NCBI RefSeq assembly: GCF_001548035.1
Contig: NZ_AP014723.1
Location: forward strand, 992,001 to 1,056,000
Reading direction: 5' to 3'
Source of the DNA: Sulfurospirillum sp. UCH001
GTDB lineage: Bacteria; Campylobacterota; Campylobacteria; Campylobacterales; Sulfurospirillaceae
DNA length: 64,000 bases
The notes beneath the pieces are model-generated. The model saw only the letters and a program-made list of their open reading frames with translations, made no database searches and was not told where the DNA came from. The position numbers and the translations under genes were made by a program. Shown piece by piece: positions 46,156-54,083 of this stretch (the stretch's first letter is position 1; every line of letters begins with the position of its first letter).

Positions 46156-46548
46156 CTATTTAAACTCTGCTTTATATGCATCGTCTAATATTGCCATAAA
46201 GGATGTTGCATCCATATATCCTGTATAACCTTCGATGATGCTATGGCGTGTTGGTGAAAGAATAGCATTGGCTGGAGTGTACTTGGTGCGTAAATCTTTA
46301 GGCAAAGATGGGTCATAAAGATCGATGGAGACAAAAACATATTTTTGCTCAATCTGCTTTCTATACGTTGCGTTACTAAATATTTCTCTATCCATCTGTT
46401 TACAGTAAGGACAATTTTCTGTTACGATGTTGACAAGAATGAGTTTTTTCTCTTTAATGGCTCTCGCACTTTCTTCTTCTAAGAAGCTCGCTTGTAGTGC
46501 AATCACACTCAAACATACTGTCATAAGAACTTTAGATAACCAACGCAT
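46156..46548 (-). CDS. Periplasmic thioredoxin-like protein
   Basis: A 130-aa protein with a signal peptide (cleavage near ALQA) and a thioredoxin fold of the SoxW/DUF255 type with active site TENCPYCKQMDREIF. The ATG follows AAGGAAG. A much longer upstream frame has no ribosome site and unlikely composition. The promoter region contains the ACAATA/TATTGT half-sites described separately. Confidence 0.8.
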   Translation of the reverse strand: MRWLSKVLMTVCLSVIALQASFLEEESARAIKEKKLILVNIVTENCPYCKQMDREIFSNATYRKQIEQKYVFVSIDLYDPSLPKDLRTKYTPANAILSPTRHSIIEGYTGYMDATSFMAILDDAYKAEFK

Positions 46549-46919
46549 TGATGGACTTCCTTTACAATAAAGTATTGTAGAACAATACAACACACATGAT
46601 ATAATAGAGATAAAATACGAGAAGAAGTATAAGGAATGTAATGAAAACACGAGTGTATTATGATGATATTTATTTTCTATAGTATCTAAAAAATATCCAT
46701 AAAATAGGCTTTTTATCCAATAAGTTTTCAAGAAAAAATATTGCAAACTAGGAAAAATAGTCAAGAAAATAGTCAAGAATTTTGAGCGTACGTCTCTTAA
46801 AAGGTAGAGTGTTGTTGGTAAAATACTGATGATCTGGGAGTGTAATATCTGCAAGTTTTTAATATTTCTATTTGGAACAAATATGTAATTGAAAAAATTA
46901 GGTTTCTTTTAATAGGGAA
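46549..46919. other. Gene-poor stretch with operator-like repeats
   Basis: About 370 nt without a convincing gene. At 46564-46588 three half-sites alternate with 3-nt spacers (ACAATA, TATTGT, ACAATA), forming two overlapping palindromes; GTATTGT-AGA-ACAATAC is the better one. A TATAAT (about 46606) and an SD-preceded ATG (46641) open a frame of only 13 codons (MKTRVYYDDIYFL), possibly the stub of a lost gene. The rest is AT-rich with short imperfect repeats (AATAGTCAAGAA-type at 46757-46780). Confidence 0.45.
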
Positions 46920-47042
46920 CTACACTTTGGTTCCTAATAATCGTTTCTTCAAGCAAAAAATTTCATAGTCATTTTGTTGTGCCATTATCCAATCAAACCA
47001 ACTCTGGTTAAAATGGAGATCGCTCAAATGTATTAAACGCAT
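46920..47042 (-). pseudogene. 5' stub of a metallophosphoesterase gene
   Basis: A 40-codon frame, MRLIHLSDLHFNQSWFDWIM and 20 more residues, ends at TAG. LIHLSDLHFN is the first metal motif (DxH) of calcineurin-like phosphoesterases and is followed by a WFDWI segment typical of one family. All later motifs are missing. The ATG overlaps the last codons of the PD-(D/E)XK-like gene, so it was the next gene in that operon before truncation. Confidence 0.6.
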
Positions 47043-47734
47043 TGGGCTTCTTCAATGATTAATTGCGATTGTTTTTCTTGTTCAAGTATCTCTTTTTCAT
47101 ACGTAAATTCTATAACGTCATTTTGAAATACTTTATTTTTAGAATGACATTTAGGCCAAACAACAGCTTTTTGAATAGAGCATCTATCCCATTCTAATCC
47201 ATAGATTTTCAGTAAGTCGTAAAAAAAATCTGCTTGTTCTTTGACAATAGCTTCAAAATCATTTACTTGTTTTTGAAGTTCTGTTAAAAACCTTGAAGAT
47301 TTTAGTTCAATAATATAGAGTTCATTATTTTTGCTAAAACCTAAAATATCATTGACAATTTTTTGATTTGCTTGATCATACATCACTAACTCGGATGTAA
47401 TAAATTGAATATTATCTCCAAACGGTAATAGATGAGAAGGATGACCCATTGCTTTGTCGATAATAGTCGCTTGCAAAAGTTTTTCAGGAGTTTTTCGTTT
47501 TGGTTTTTCTAATACTTTCTTAGGAGATATAAGTGTCATAAATTTTTCTTCTGTTTTTATACCAGAATATCCCATTTCTGGTGTTTTTGAGTCTAATGAT
47601 ACAAGTGATATCCCTTTCACATTGCCACGGCAATGCATTTTACCCTGATTATCTTTGTCTGTTTCATTAAGTTTATCCTTGTATTTTTCGTTCAATCTTT
47701 TTGCTAATTTGAAATACTTGAATGCGTCTTCCAT
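47033..47734 (-). CDS. Putative PD-(D/E)XK nuclease-like protein
   Basis: A 233-aa protein. Residues 125-150 read IVNDILGFSKNNELYIIELKSS, fitting the D...(E)xK core strand pair of the PD-(D/E)XK nuclease fold (Asp in NDILG, Glu and Lys in IELK). The N-terminus (1-90) is charged and unrecognised, the C-terminus helical. AAGGA precedes the ATG. Third gene of the MBL operon. Nuclease activity is predicted from the motif only. Confidence 0.6.
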   Translation of the reverse strand: MEDAFKYFKLAKRLNEKYKDKLNETDKDNQGKMHCRGNVKGISLVSLDSKTPEMGYSGIKTEEKFMTLISPKKVLEKPKRKTPEKLLQATIIDKAMGHPSHLLPFGDNIQFITSELVMYDQANQKIVNDILGFSKNNELYIIELKSSRFLTELQKQVNDFEAIVKEQADFFYDLLKIYGLEWDRCSIQKAVVWPKCHSKNKVFQNDVIEFTYEKEILEQEKQSQLIIEEAQCV

Positions 47735-47758
47735 CTTTAAATCCTTTGGTATATATTT

Positions 47759-48307
47759 TTAAAATATAGCTTTTGTGAGTGTTATTTGAACATCGACAGT
47801 ATAGTAATAATTTGATAAATAACATGCTTCTTCATTTGCAATATAGCCTCTTGTATTATCTATAAATTCCTGTGTCTCCTCATGAAGAGCATCATCAAAA
47901 ACGTCAATTTGTCCTTGGCTCATATCATCATCTAATTCTTCATATTTATTTTCTATTTTTGAACAATGATCTTCATACATATCGATATACATCGCATCAT
48001 CATGCTTATAAGAATCATACGCATAATGATCGTGAAAAACTACATCAACCTTCTCAATGGTATAATCCAAAGGAAAATCGCCTTCTAAAATAGTCTCTAT
48101 GTCATTGTAGATGAAGGAACTTTTATTGGTTTCAATATTCAAGTATTTTTTGACATTAGCGATAATATCTTCTTTAATATCTTCCATCTCTCCATCAATA
48201 CTTTCACTTTTAAATTCTGTTAAATCATGAATCTGATAGCCTCTGTAACTATTTTCTTTATAAACATTTTCAAACGTTAAAATGAGTGTTTCATTTGATT
48301 CTTGCAT
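47759..48307 (-). CDS. Hypothetical acidic protein
   Basis: A 182-aa, strongly acidic, tyrosine-rich protein (VVFHDHYAYDSYKHDDAMY, YEELDDDMSQGQID). The ATG follows AGGAAA; an upstream start would overlap the MBL gene and is rejected. No family recognised. The acidic character and placement between two nuclease-like genes would fit an inhibitor or DNA-mimic role, but this is speculation. Confidence 0.55.
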   Translation of the reverse strand: MQESNETLILTFENVYKENSYRGYQIHDLTEFKSESIDGEMEDIKEDIIANVKKYLNIETNKSSFIYNDIETILEGDFPLDYTIEKVDVVFHDHYAYDSYKHDDAMYIDMYEDHCSKIENKYEELDDDMSQGQIDVFDDALHEETQEFIDNTRGYIANEEACYLSNYYYTVDVQITLTKAIF

Positions 48308-48323
48308 GGTTTTTCCTAATGTC

Positions 48324-49565
48324 TTAAATAACAAATGGCATACCGTCTTCAAGGACAACGGTATTTTCAAAATGTTTACAAAACGCATCTTTATGTTCTG
48401 TATGAATAGGAATGAGAGCTTTTGGACTTAATGCTTCTGAAAACTTTTTTAAACTTTCAAGATCAGCATGTCCACTGGTATGTGCATAAATCCAGTTATG
48501 ATTTTCTTGCAGTTTTTGATATAGCTTGATCGTTTTTGCATCGCTAAATTCAGGCTTTAAATAACCAAGCCATTGAGAATAGATAATATTTGCACTCAGA
48601 ATATCAAGCTTGCTTAAAAGTTTTTCAATATGCCAAGGAGAAATTTTTACATAATAGCGTGATGGCTCTTTTTTAATATTATCGATTGAAATTATATTAC
48701 TAAAAAGTCTGTATTGAAAATCCCCAAAGTAGTCACGATTTTTTTTGATTTTCTCATAATAGCTTCCACCATACACTTTCAATACAAAAACATTTTTCCA
48801 ATCCATCGTTGGAATAGATGTTGAAACACTTGACATTTTTTCAAGTATCCATGCGGTGTACATATCGATTACAAAGATTTTTCCTGTTTTTTTACATGCC
48901 CTGTAAGCAGAAACGAGAGAGTCAATGTTTTGGGAAGAGCCTACCATAAACGTAATGGTTTCTGTATTTTTTAGCGTCTCAAGAATCTTGTTTTCGACAC
49001 TGATTTCATTGGGAAACTCTTCGTTGCTTCGTTGTAGCATCGTTCCTTCCATCAAAAGAAGATCAGCATCTTTGAGCTTCTTTTGTTTAAGCATGTTTTC
49101 AAAGAGTTTTGATTTTCTGCCATTAGCTCTAAAATCACCACTATAAATTACTTTTTTACCGTTATATTCAACTAAAAAAGCATACGCATCGACAGCACTA
49201 TGGTCAACCAAATAAGGAGTTATGGTTATATCTCCAATTTGAAAGGGTTTCCATGCTTCAAAATGATAGAACTTATTTTCCAGTAAACCTTGTCCCGTAA
49301 AAAGCTTCGTTGCATTCATCAGCTCTTTTGAAAGCTTCCCACAATAAATAGGAATCGTTGTTTCAACCGTTGTAATTTCGCCAAAATGATCTTGATGAGG
49401 ATGAGAGATAATAATGGCATCAACCTTTTTATTTGTAAAATGAAGTTTTTTTGACTCCAAATTTAGTGGTGTTCCATAATCAAATAAGAGAGTTGTATTT
49501 CGAGTTGAAAGCTCTATACAACTTCCACCAATTTCATTTGTTCCTTTGTGGATCGTTAGTGTCAT
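48324..49565 (-). CDS. MBL-fold metallohydrolase, RNase J/beta-CASP-like
   Basis: A 413-aa beta-lactamase-fold protein. It starts MTLTIHKGTNEIGGSCIEL and carries the metal motif SHPHQDHFGE (HxHxDH), VDHSAVDAYAF, IYSGDFRANG and a C-terminal HTSGHADLESLKKF. These features place it with RNase J/CPSF-type beta-CASP nucleases rather than with hydrolases of small substrates, though it is shorter than RNase J (about 550 aa) and probably lacks the RNase J C-terminal domain. First gene of a minus-strand operon whose promoter shares the operator at 49689-49704. Confidence 0.8.
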   Translation of the reverse strand: MTLTIHKGTNEIGGSCIELSTRNTTLLFDYGTPLNLESKKLHFTNKKVDAIIISHPHQDHFGEITTVETTIPIYCGKLSKELMNATKLFTGQGLLENKFYHFEAWKPFQIGDITITPYLVDHSAVDAYAFLVEYNGKKVIYSGDFRANGRKSKLFENMLKQKKLKDADLLLMEGTMLQRSNEEFPNEISVENKILETLKNTETITFMVGSSQNIDSLVSAYRACKKTGKIFVIDMYTAWILEKMSSVSTSIPTMDWKNVFVLKVYGGSYYEKIKKNRDYFGDFQYRLFSNIISIDNIKKEPSRYYVKISPWHIEKLLSKLDILSANIIYSQWLGYLKPEFSDAKTIKLYQKLQENHNWIYAHTSGHADLESLKKFSEALSPKALIPIHTEHKDAFCKHFENTVVLEDGMPFVI

Positions 49566-49688
49566 TATATACCTTACATAAAAAGTAGATCTTTTAAAAA
49601 TAAAGAGTCTTTATTTTTGAAAATTTACCGCAACGAGAATAATTTCTATAGTATACGGGATATGATATAAAATTTTAGCAAGTGACTA

Positions 49689-49704
49689 AGACAAATTTAT
49701 GTCT
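49689..49704. promoter_or_regulatory. Operator 1, AGACA-N6-TGTCT, with divergent promoters
   Basis: AGACAAATTTATGTCT is an inverted repeat between the MBL operon and the WYL gene. TATAAT (49716-49721) follows exactly 11 nt downstream on the plus strand. TAAAAT (49672-49677) follows exactly 11 nt downstream on the minus strand. One site could thus control both the MBL operon and the WYL regulator. Confidence 0.7.
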
Positions 49705-49765
49705 ATTTTTAAAAATATAATTACAATATTCATGTATAATCTGACAAATGTTCTAAAGGATATGT

Positions 49766-50689
49766 ATGCCAAAAGTCGAACGGCCATCAAATAATTCAAA
49801 ATGGGAACGTATCAACACTATTTACGAGCTTTTAAAACAATCATGCGATGGTATGAGTATTCAAGATCTCTCAAAACAAATGGATGTTAGTACAAAGACC
49901 ATTCAGCGTGACTTGTATGAAGTTTTAGGTGAGTATGGGGCTGTTAAACAAGGACGAATGTGGAAGCTTGATAACAAAAAAGCCGAAGATAATCTTAATT
50001 CCAATGAGCGCATTATTCTCGGTATTTTAGATGAGATGGCAAAAAATGCTGGCAGTAGTTTTTATGGCAAGGCACATTCTCTGCTGAAACAAATCTCTCA
50101 ACAATTAGAACATCCTATTTTTGCGAATGTCGAGAGTGAATCCTTGGATGAAAGCCATATAGAGCTTTTTTCTTTGCTGGAAAAAGCGATTAAAACAAAG
50201 CACACCGTTAGCTTTACCTACAAAAAACATGTTTTTGACGTTCAACCACTTAAATTAGCATTTTTTGACAGCTTTTGGTACCTCTTAGCACTTGATATCA
50301 ATGAAGAGAATAAATTTAAAAAGTTTTATCTTAAATCCATTAATAGTCTCACAATCCAAGATAATACATTTGCGATCAATACAACGTTGGAAGAACGTTT
50401 AAAAAAGGCAAATTCCATTTGGTTTGATTTGGATAAAGAGCTTTTTGATGTGCATTTACTCATTGATAAAGAAGTAATAACCTATTTTGAGCGTAAACCA
50501 CTGAAAGGACAAACAATTATAGGCAAAGATGCTGATGGTTCAGTAGAGATTATTGTACCTATCACGCATGAAATGGAAATCGTGCCTTTGATCTTTTGGT
50601 ATGTCCCTTACATTAAAGTCTTAGAACCTCAATGGATTGCCGACATCGTGAAAGAAAAAATACACGCTTATCATCAAAGTATTCAATAA
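49766..50689 (+). CDS. WYL-domain transcriptional regulator
   Basis: A 307-aa regulator with an N-terminal winged helix (residues 10-70; MSIQDLSKQMDVSTKTIQRDLYEV is the recognition region), a WYL domain (residues 140-215, FDSFWYLLALDI with the FWYL core) and a WCX-like C-terminal extension (PLIFWYVPYIKVLEPQWIADIVK). WYL domains sense ligands, often single-stranded nucleic acid, and regulators of this class (BrxR, CapW, DriD, PafBC) control defence or DNA-damage genes. Operator 1 precedes it, indicating autoregulation. Confidence 0.9.
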   Translation: MPKVERPSNNSKWERINTIYELLKQSCDGMSIQDLSKQMDVSTKTIQRDLYEVLGEYGAVKQGRMWKLDNKKAEDNLNSNERIILGILDEMAKNAGSSFYGKAHSLLKQISQQLEHPIFANVESESLDESHIELFSLLEKAIKTKHTVSFTYKKHVFDVQPLKLAFFDSFWYLLALDINEENKFKKFYLKSINSLTIQDNTFAINTTLEERLKKANSIWFDLDKELFDVHLLIDKEVITYFERKPLKGQTIIGKDADGSVEIIVPITHEMEIVPLIFWYVPYIKVLEPQWIADIVKEKIHAYHQSIQ

Positions 50690-50692
50690 AGA

Positions 50693-50708
50693 AGACATCT
50701 TTATGTCC
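50693..50708 (+). promoter_or_regulatory. Operator 2, AGACA-N6-TGTCC, before the sirtuin gene
   Basis: AGACATCTTTATGTCC begins 3 nt after the WYL stop. A TAAAGT hexamer (50720-50725) follows exactly 11 nt downstream, the same phasing as operator 1. The sirtuin GTG lies 60 nt beyond the operator. Confidence 0.65.
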
Positions 50709-50768
50709 GTAAAATGAGATAAAGTTCTGTTAATGCAGACTTATAGTAGTGGACATAAAGGATACAAA

Positions 50769-51596
50769 GTGCAACTTGAAGAAACCATAAACATTGCAAA
50801 GCAACTGATTGAAAATGCCGAAGCGATTCTCATCACAGCAGGTGCTGGCATGGGTGTCGATAGTGGCTTACCCGATTTTAGGGGAGAGGAGGGCTTTTGG
50901 AGAGCTTATCCACTTCTAAAAGATAAAGGACTTCACTTTGAAGATATGGCTACGCCAAAACTTTTTAAGACAGATCCTTCTCTTGCTTGGGCTTTTTATG
51001 GTCAAAGGCTCAATTTATACCGTGCTACTACGCCTCATAAAGGCTTTGATGCTTTAAAAGAGCTTGTTCATTCAAAAAATAACAATTATTTCATCTATAC
51101 TTCCAATGTTGATGGGCACTTTCAAAAAGCAGGATTTGATGAAGAGAAAATCGTTGAAGTTCATGGAAGTATCCATCATTTGCAGTGTTTAACTCCATGT
51201 TCAAAAAAGATATGGCGTGCAAACGATACGTTTGTTAACGTTAATTTAGACACATTTCGTGCTCTTAACATACCTTCATGTCCTTATTGTGGTTCTATCG
51301 CTCGGCCGAATATACTGATGTTTGGAGACTGGTCTTATTGGAACGAAAAACGTTTTAATCAACAAATCGCAAGATATCGTAAATGGCTTAAGCAAAATAA
51401 AACAGCCCATATCGTTGTAATAGAGATTGGCGCTGGAACTGCGATTCCAACCATACGTTATGAAAGTGAAAGAGTCTCGAAACAGTTTTTGAATGCATAT
51501 TTAATTCGTATTAATCCATATGATAGTTTTATCGATAAAAGCGTCAAAAGAGGGCTCAGTATTCCCTTGGGTGGACTTGATGGAATAAAAAAATAG
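50769..51596 (+). CDS. Sirtuin (SIR2 family NAD-dependent protein deacylase)
   Basis: A 275-aa sirtuin with an intact NAD site (AILITAGAGMGVDSGLPDFRG), TSNVDGHFQKAGF, catalytic His in EVHGSIHHLQC, a zinc ribbon (CLTPC and CPYCG) and VVIEIGAGTAIPT. The substrate pocket lacks an obvious SIRT5-type Tyr-Arg pair that I can place. The GTG is chosen because AAAGGA precedes it; an ATG 12 codons upstream has no ribosome site. It is under operator 2 and presumably WYL control. Acts on acyl-lysine of proteins; ADP-ribosylation or NAD depletion are alternatives. Confidence 0.87.
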   Translation: MQLEETINIAKQLIENAEAILITAGAGMGVDSGLPDFRGEEGFWRAYPLLKDKGLHFEDMATPKLFKTDPSLAWAFYGQRLNLYRATTPHKGFDALKELVHSKNNNYFIYTSNVDGHFQKAGFDEEKIVEVHGSIHHLQCLTPCSKKIWRANDTFVNVNLDTFRALNIPSCPYCGSIARPNILMFGDWSYWNEKRFNQQIARYRKWLKQNKTAHIVVIEIGAGTAIPTIRYESERVSKQFLNAYLIRINPYDSFIDKSVKRGLSIPLGGLDGIKK

Positions 51597-51681
51597 TAGC
51601 TAGTTTATCAAAGAATTATGTTTAGAAATTTTAAGCGATACTTTAGCTGTAGGGAGTTAAAGAACAGTCTTAAAAGTTACA

Positions 51682-52182
51682 TTATTTAGCAGAAAAAACA
51701 CACTTTTCATCAAACCATGCGAGTTCATCGATGTACATTTTCCCAGAAATTTCAGGCATCAAATTGCGATGAGAATCATAGTTATAAATTCTCACTTCTT
51801 TGAATTCTTCCAAAAACTCTCTTTTTTTTGTTAGAGAATTTATATTGGAAGAATTCCCAGCTGGCCAATGACTAAAAATGAGTAATTGTTCTGCTTTTGT
51901 TATAAGTGTGTTCCACTCTTCCTTACTTGGTTGCTTTTTATTGAATAGTCTGCCAACATATACTTGAACTTGTTCTTCATCAGAATTGTAAATCCAATTC
52001 TCTTGCAATATACGTTTTGCAAATGTTTGTTCACATGCTTTGCCGATTTAGAGTAGCACATGTGAACCGTACACTGGATGAGTACCATAAATCTGATAAA
52101 CTCCATGGTCAGTATCTCCTTTTAAAGATTTTACTTTTTCAAGAGAATAAGGACCTTTCCATTCGATGTATATTTCTGTCAT
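51682..52182 (-). pseudogene. GIY-YIG nuclease gene with internal stop
   Basis: One continuous frame from MTEIYIEWKGPYSLEKVK to DELAWFDEKCVFSAK is interrupted by a single TAA (52048-52050) at codon 45. The first motif is GVYQIYG, and the second would be LLYIGKA with the stop replacing the Tyr of YIG (CTC TAA ATC GGC AAA GCA). Downstream CEQTFAKRILQ is typical of GIY-YIG helices. Frame and length (166 codons) are otherwise intact, so the lesion is recent or a sequencing error. Confidence 0.75.
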
Positions 52183-52276
52183 GATTTATTTTCCATTTAT
52201 TCATTATTCCTATCTATGAGTAATTATAAAACAAAAAATCATAATTTTATATACTTTTAAAAGGTTTTTTAACCAT

Positions 52277-53716
52277 TTAAGAATCCACCATAAGCTCAAT
52301 AACGGCTTCAAGGCTTTCACTAACAGCCTTATAATTTTCTACACCATAGCCACCACTCAAACACATCATGATCGGTATATGACGTTTTTTAGCTTCAGTG
52401 AAGATCATGATGTCTCGTTGCTTTAGCCCTTCTGCTGAGACTGCCAATTTACCAAGAGGGTCGCCTTTGAGTATATCGCTGCCGCCATTGTAAAAAATGA
52501 AGTCGGGTGCTATGTTATCTATGAGTGGCGCAACAGAGTGTTTCAATAGGGTGAGATACTCTTTATCTGAAGTAAACAATGGAATTCCTATCAAAGTAAA
52601 ACGTCCATCTTTACTCTTTTTTGTCGTTCGTAAGTCTGCTTGAAACGTGTTATACATATCAAAGATATAAAAATTATCCATGTGTGTTGCAAATTCGATA
52701 ACGCCATCGCCTAAATGAGCGTCAAGGTCAATGTAAAGAATTTTCAATGATGGGTTAGCCTTTCTTAATTGTAGTGTTCCAAGCGCGTAGTCATTGAAAA
52801 AACAAAAACCGCCGCCTTTGTTTTTATGCGCATGATGGAAGCCTCCGCCAAGATTTATCGCCCAACCAACCTCTAAAGCCAAAAAAGAGGCTTGAATTGT
52901 TCCATTAGCCATTGCACGAAGAGGATCAATCAAATAAGCATTGCTCATAGGTGCAGGGACTAATTTTAAAACATCTAAATTCAATACCGAACTTATCGTA
53001 TGTTTATCGCTTCTGACGTTTAGAAGGTATTGACGTGTATGATAAGCATTCAGTTCTTCATCTATCAATGGCTCTATGTGCCGTGCGTCCAAGCGATACT
53101 CAAACGATAAGTTATGAGCAATGCGATCAAACTTTCTTAGATCTAAAGGATAGTTACTCTCACGAATTGCATCTTCCACAACAGATGGCAGATAAAAATT
53201 ATAAGTATGTAAATCATACATAATGGGTAGAGCCTTTTTTTGTAGAGAATTCATTTTAGGGAAAGCGACAATTTCCTCACAATATTGATATCTAGGAATA
53301 AGCTCCCAATGAACGTGTGATATGCTTAAAATCTCATCCCAGTCGAGATTTGATGTCACCAATGTACGAAGCAAATCGCAATGAAATTCACCATAAAAAG
53401 GATGATCAAGCATCGTTTCATACTCATTGTGATTTTCTCCATCATTTAAGTGTGAGTACTTTGTTTTATCTGATATATTTTTTAATCTATCTTCCTTTTC
53501 CCATAAAGGATCGTCAAATGAATCATTATAGAAGGCAATTTTGACATCTAGTTCGTAATCATACGACCCCTCTTTTTTTAACCTTAACGCCTCTTTCAAT
53601 GCTCCATCTAACACGACTGCCTTTTCAACAATCGCTTTTTCAATCTGCATTAAATAAGCATTGAGATTTCGAATTGCGGCGATCGTTTCATGTGTTACAT
53701 TATCGTTTTTGTGCAT
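52277..53716 (-). CDS. Class IV (HDAC11-like) histone-deacetylase family protein
   Basis: A 479-aa protein. The C-terminal 290 residues form an arginase-fold deacylase with all zinc-site motifs: GGGFHHAH, GGGFCFFND, YIDLDAHLGDG (zinc Asp and His), YNGGSDILKGDPLG (zinc Asp) and LSGGYG. DILKGDPLGKLAVS is closest to HDAC11/class IV enzymes, which remove long acyl chains. The N-terminal 160 residues are unrecognised and could be a targeting domain. ATG after AGAGG; a GTG 9 nt upstream lacks a site. It overlaps the FtsZ-C-like gene by 17 nt. Likely substrates are acylated proteins in this locus (inference). Confidence 0.87.
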   Translation of the reverse strand: MHKNDNVTHETIAAIRNLNAYLMQIEKAIVEKAVVLDGALKEALRLKKEGSYDYELDVKIAFYNDSFDDPLWEKEDRLKNISDKTKYSHLNDGENHNEYETMLDHPFYGEFHCDLLRTLVTSNLDWDEILSISHVHWELIPRYQYCEEIVAFPKMNSLQKKALPIMYDLHTYNFYLPSVVEDAIRESNYPLDLRKFDRIAHNLSFEYRLDARHIEPLIDEELNAYHTRQYLLNVRSDKHTISSVLNLDVLKLVPAPMSNAYLIDPLRAMANGTIQASFLALEVGWAINLGGGFHHAHKNKGGGFCFFNDYALGTLQLRKANPSLKILYIDLDAHLGDGVIEFATHMDNFYIFDMYNTFQADLRTTKKSKDGRFTLIGIPLFTSDKEYLTLLKHSVAPLIDNIAPDFIFYNGGSDILKGDPLGKLAVSAEGLKQRDIMIFTEAKKRHIPIMMCLSGGYGVENYKAVSESLEAVIELMVDS

Positions 53717-54083
53717 CGTTGTCACCTCTTAATCGATAAAAAAATATGCTCAGATGAATTTCATCAAGGCTCAATGTTTCATTGGTTTGAGTATCAAAGG
53801 TAAGATCATACTCATCGGCTACATCCATGATTTTTCCCATGGCTTCGCTAAGTTCATACAATGGATAACTTGGATGCATTTCAAACGAGATATACCACTG
53901 TGTATAACTTAAGAGCATTAATGTTTCTTTGTTTAAAAGGCTCAGTAGTTTACATGTAGCGTTAAGTGCTGCATGGTCGCACAAAGAGGCATTTTGCGTG
54001 ATTAAAATAAACTCATTGTCATGAGATAGATCGATTCCAAAGTTTTTTGCAGTGTTGAAAACAGCTGAATTTAAATATTTCAT
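53700..54083 (-). CDS. FtsZ C-terminal-domain-like protein (second half of a split FtsZ homologue)
   Basis: A 127-aa protein. Residues 60-117 (WYISFEMHPSYPLYELSEAM and onward to DEIHLSIFFYRL) follow the FtsZ C-terminal domain pattern of strand, L-E helix with I/A spacing, then strand with D-E-I-x-V-x-I ending. The T7 loop NxDxxD that completes the GTPase site in FtsZ is missing at the N-terminus. It overlaps the GTPase-like half by ATGA, so the two are made together and probably assemble. The assignment is by pattern and should be tested by structure prediction. Confidence 0.6.
   Translation of the reverse strand: MKYLNSAVFNTAKNFGIDLSHDNEFILITQNASLCDHAALNATCKLLSLLNKETLMLLSYTQWYISFEMHPSYPLYELSEAMGKIMDVADEYDLTFDTQTNETLSLDEIHLSIFFYRLRGDNDAQKR

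Noticed and set aside
46549-46854. Long N-terminal extension of the thioredoxin-like ORF (start at 46854)
   Set aside because: No ribosome site and hydrophobic low-complexity translation. The ATG at 46548 has AAGGAAG and opens a normal signal peptide.
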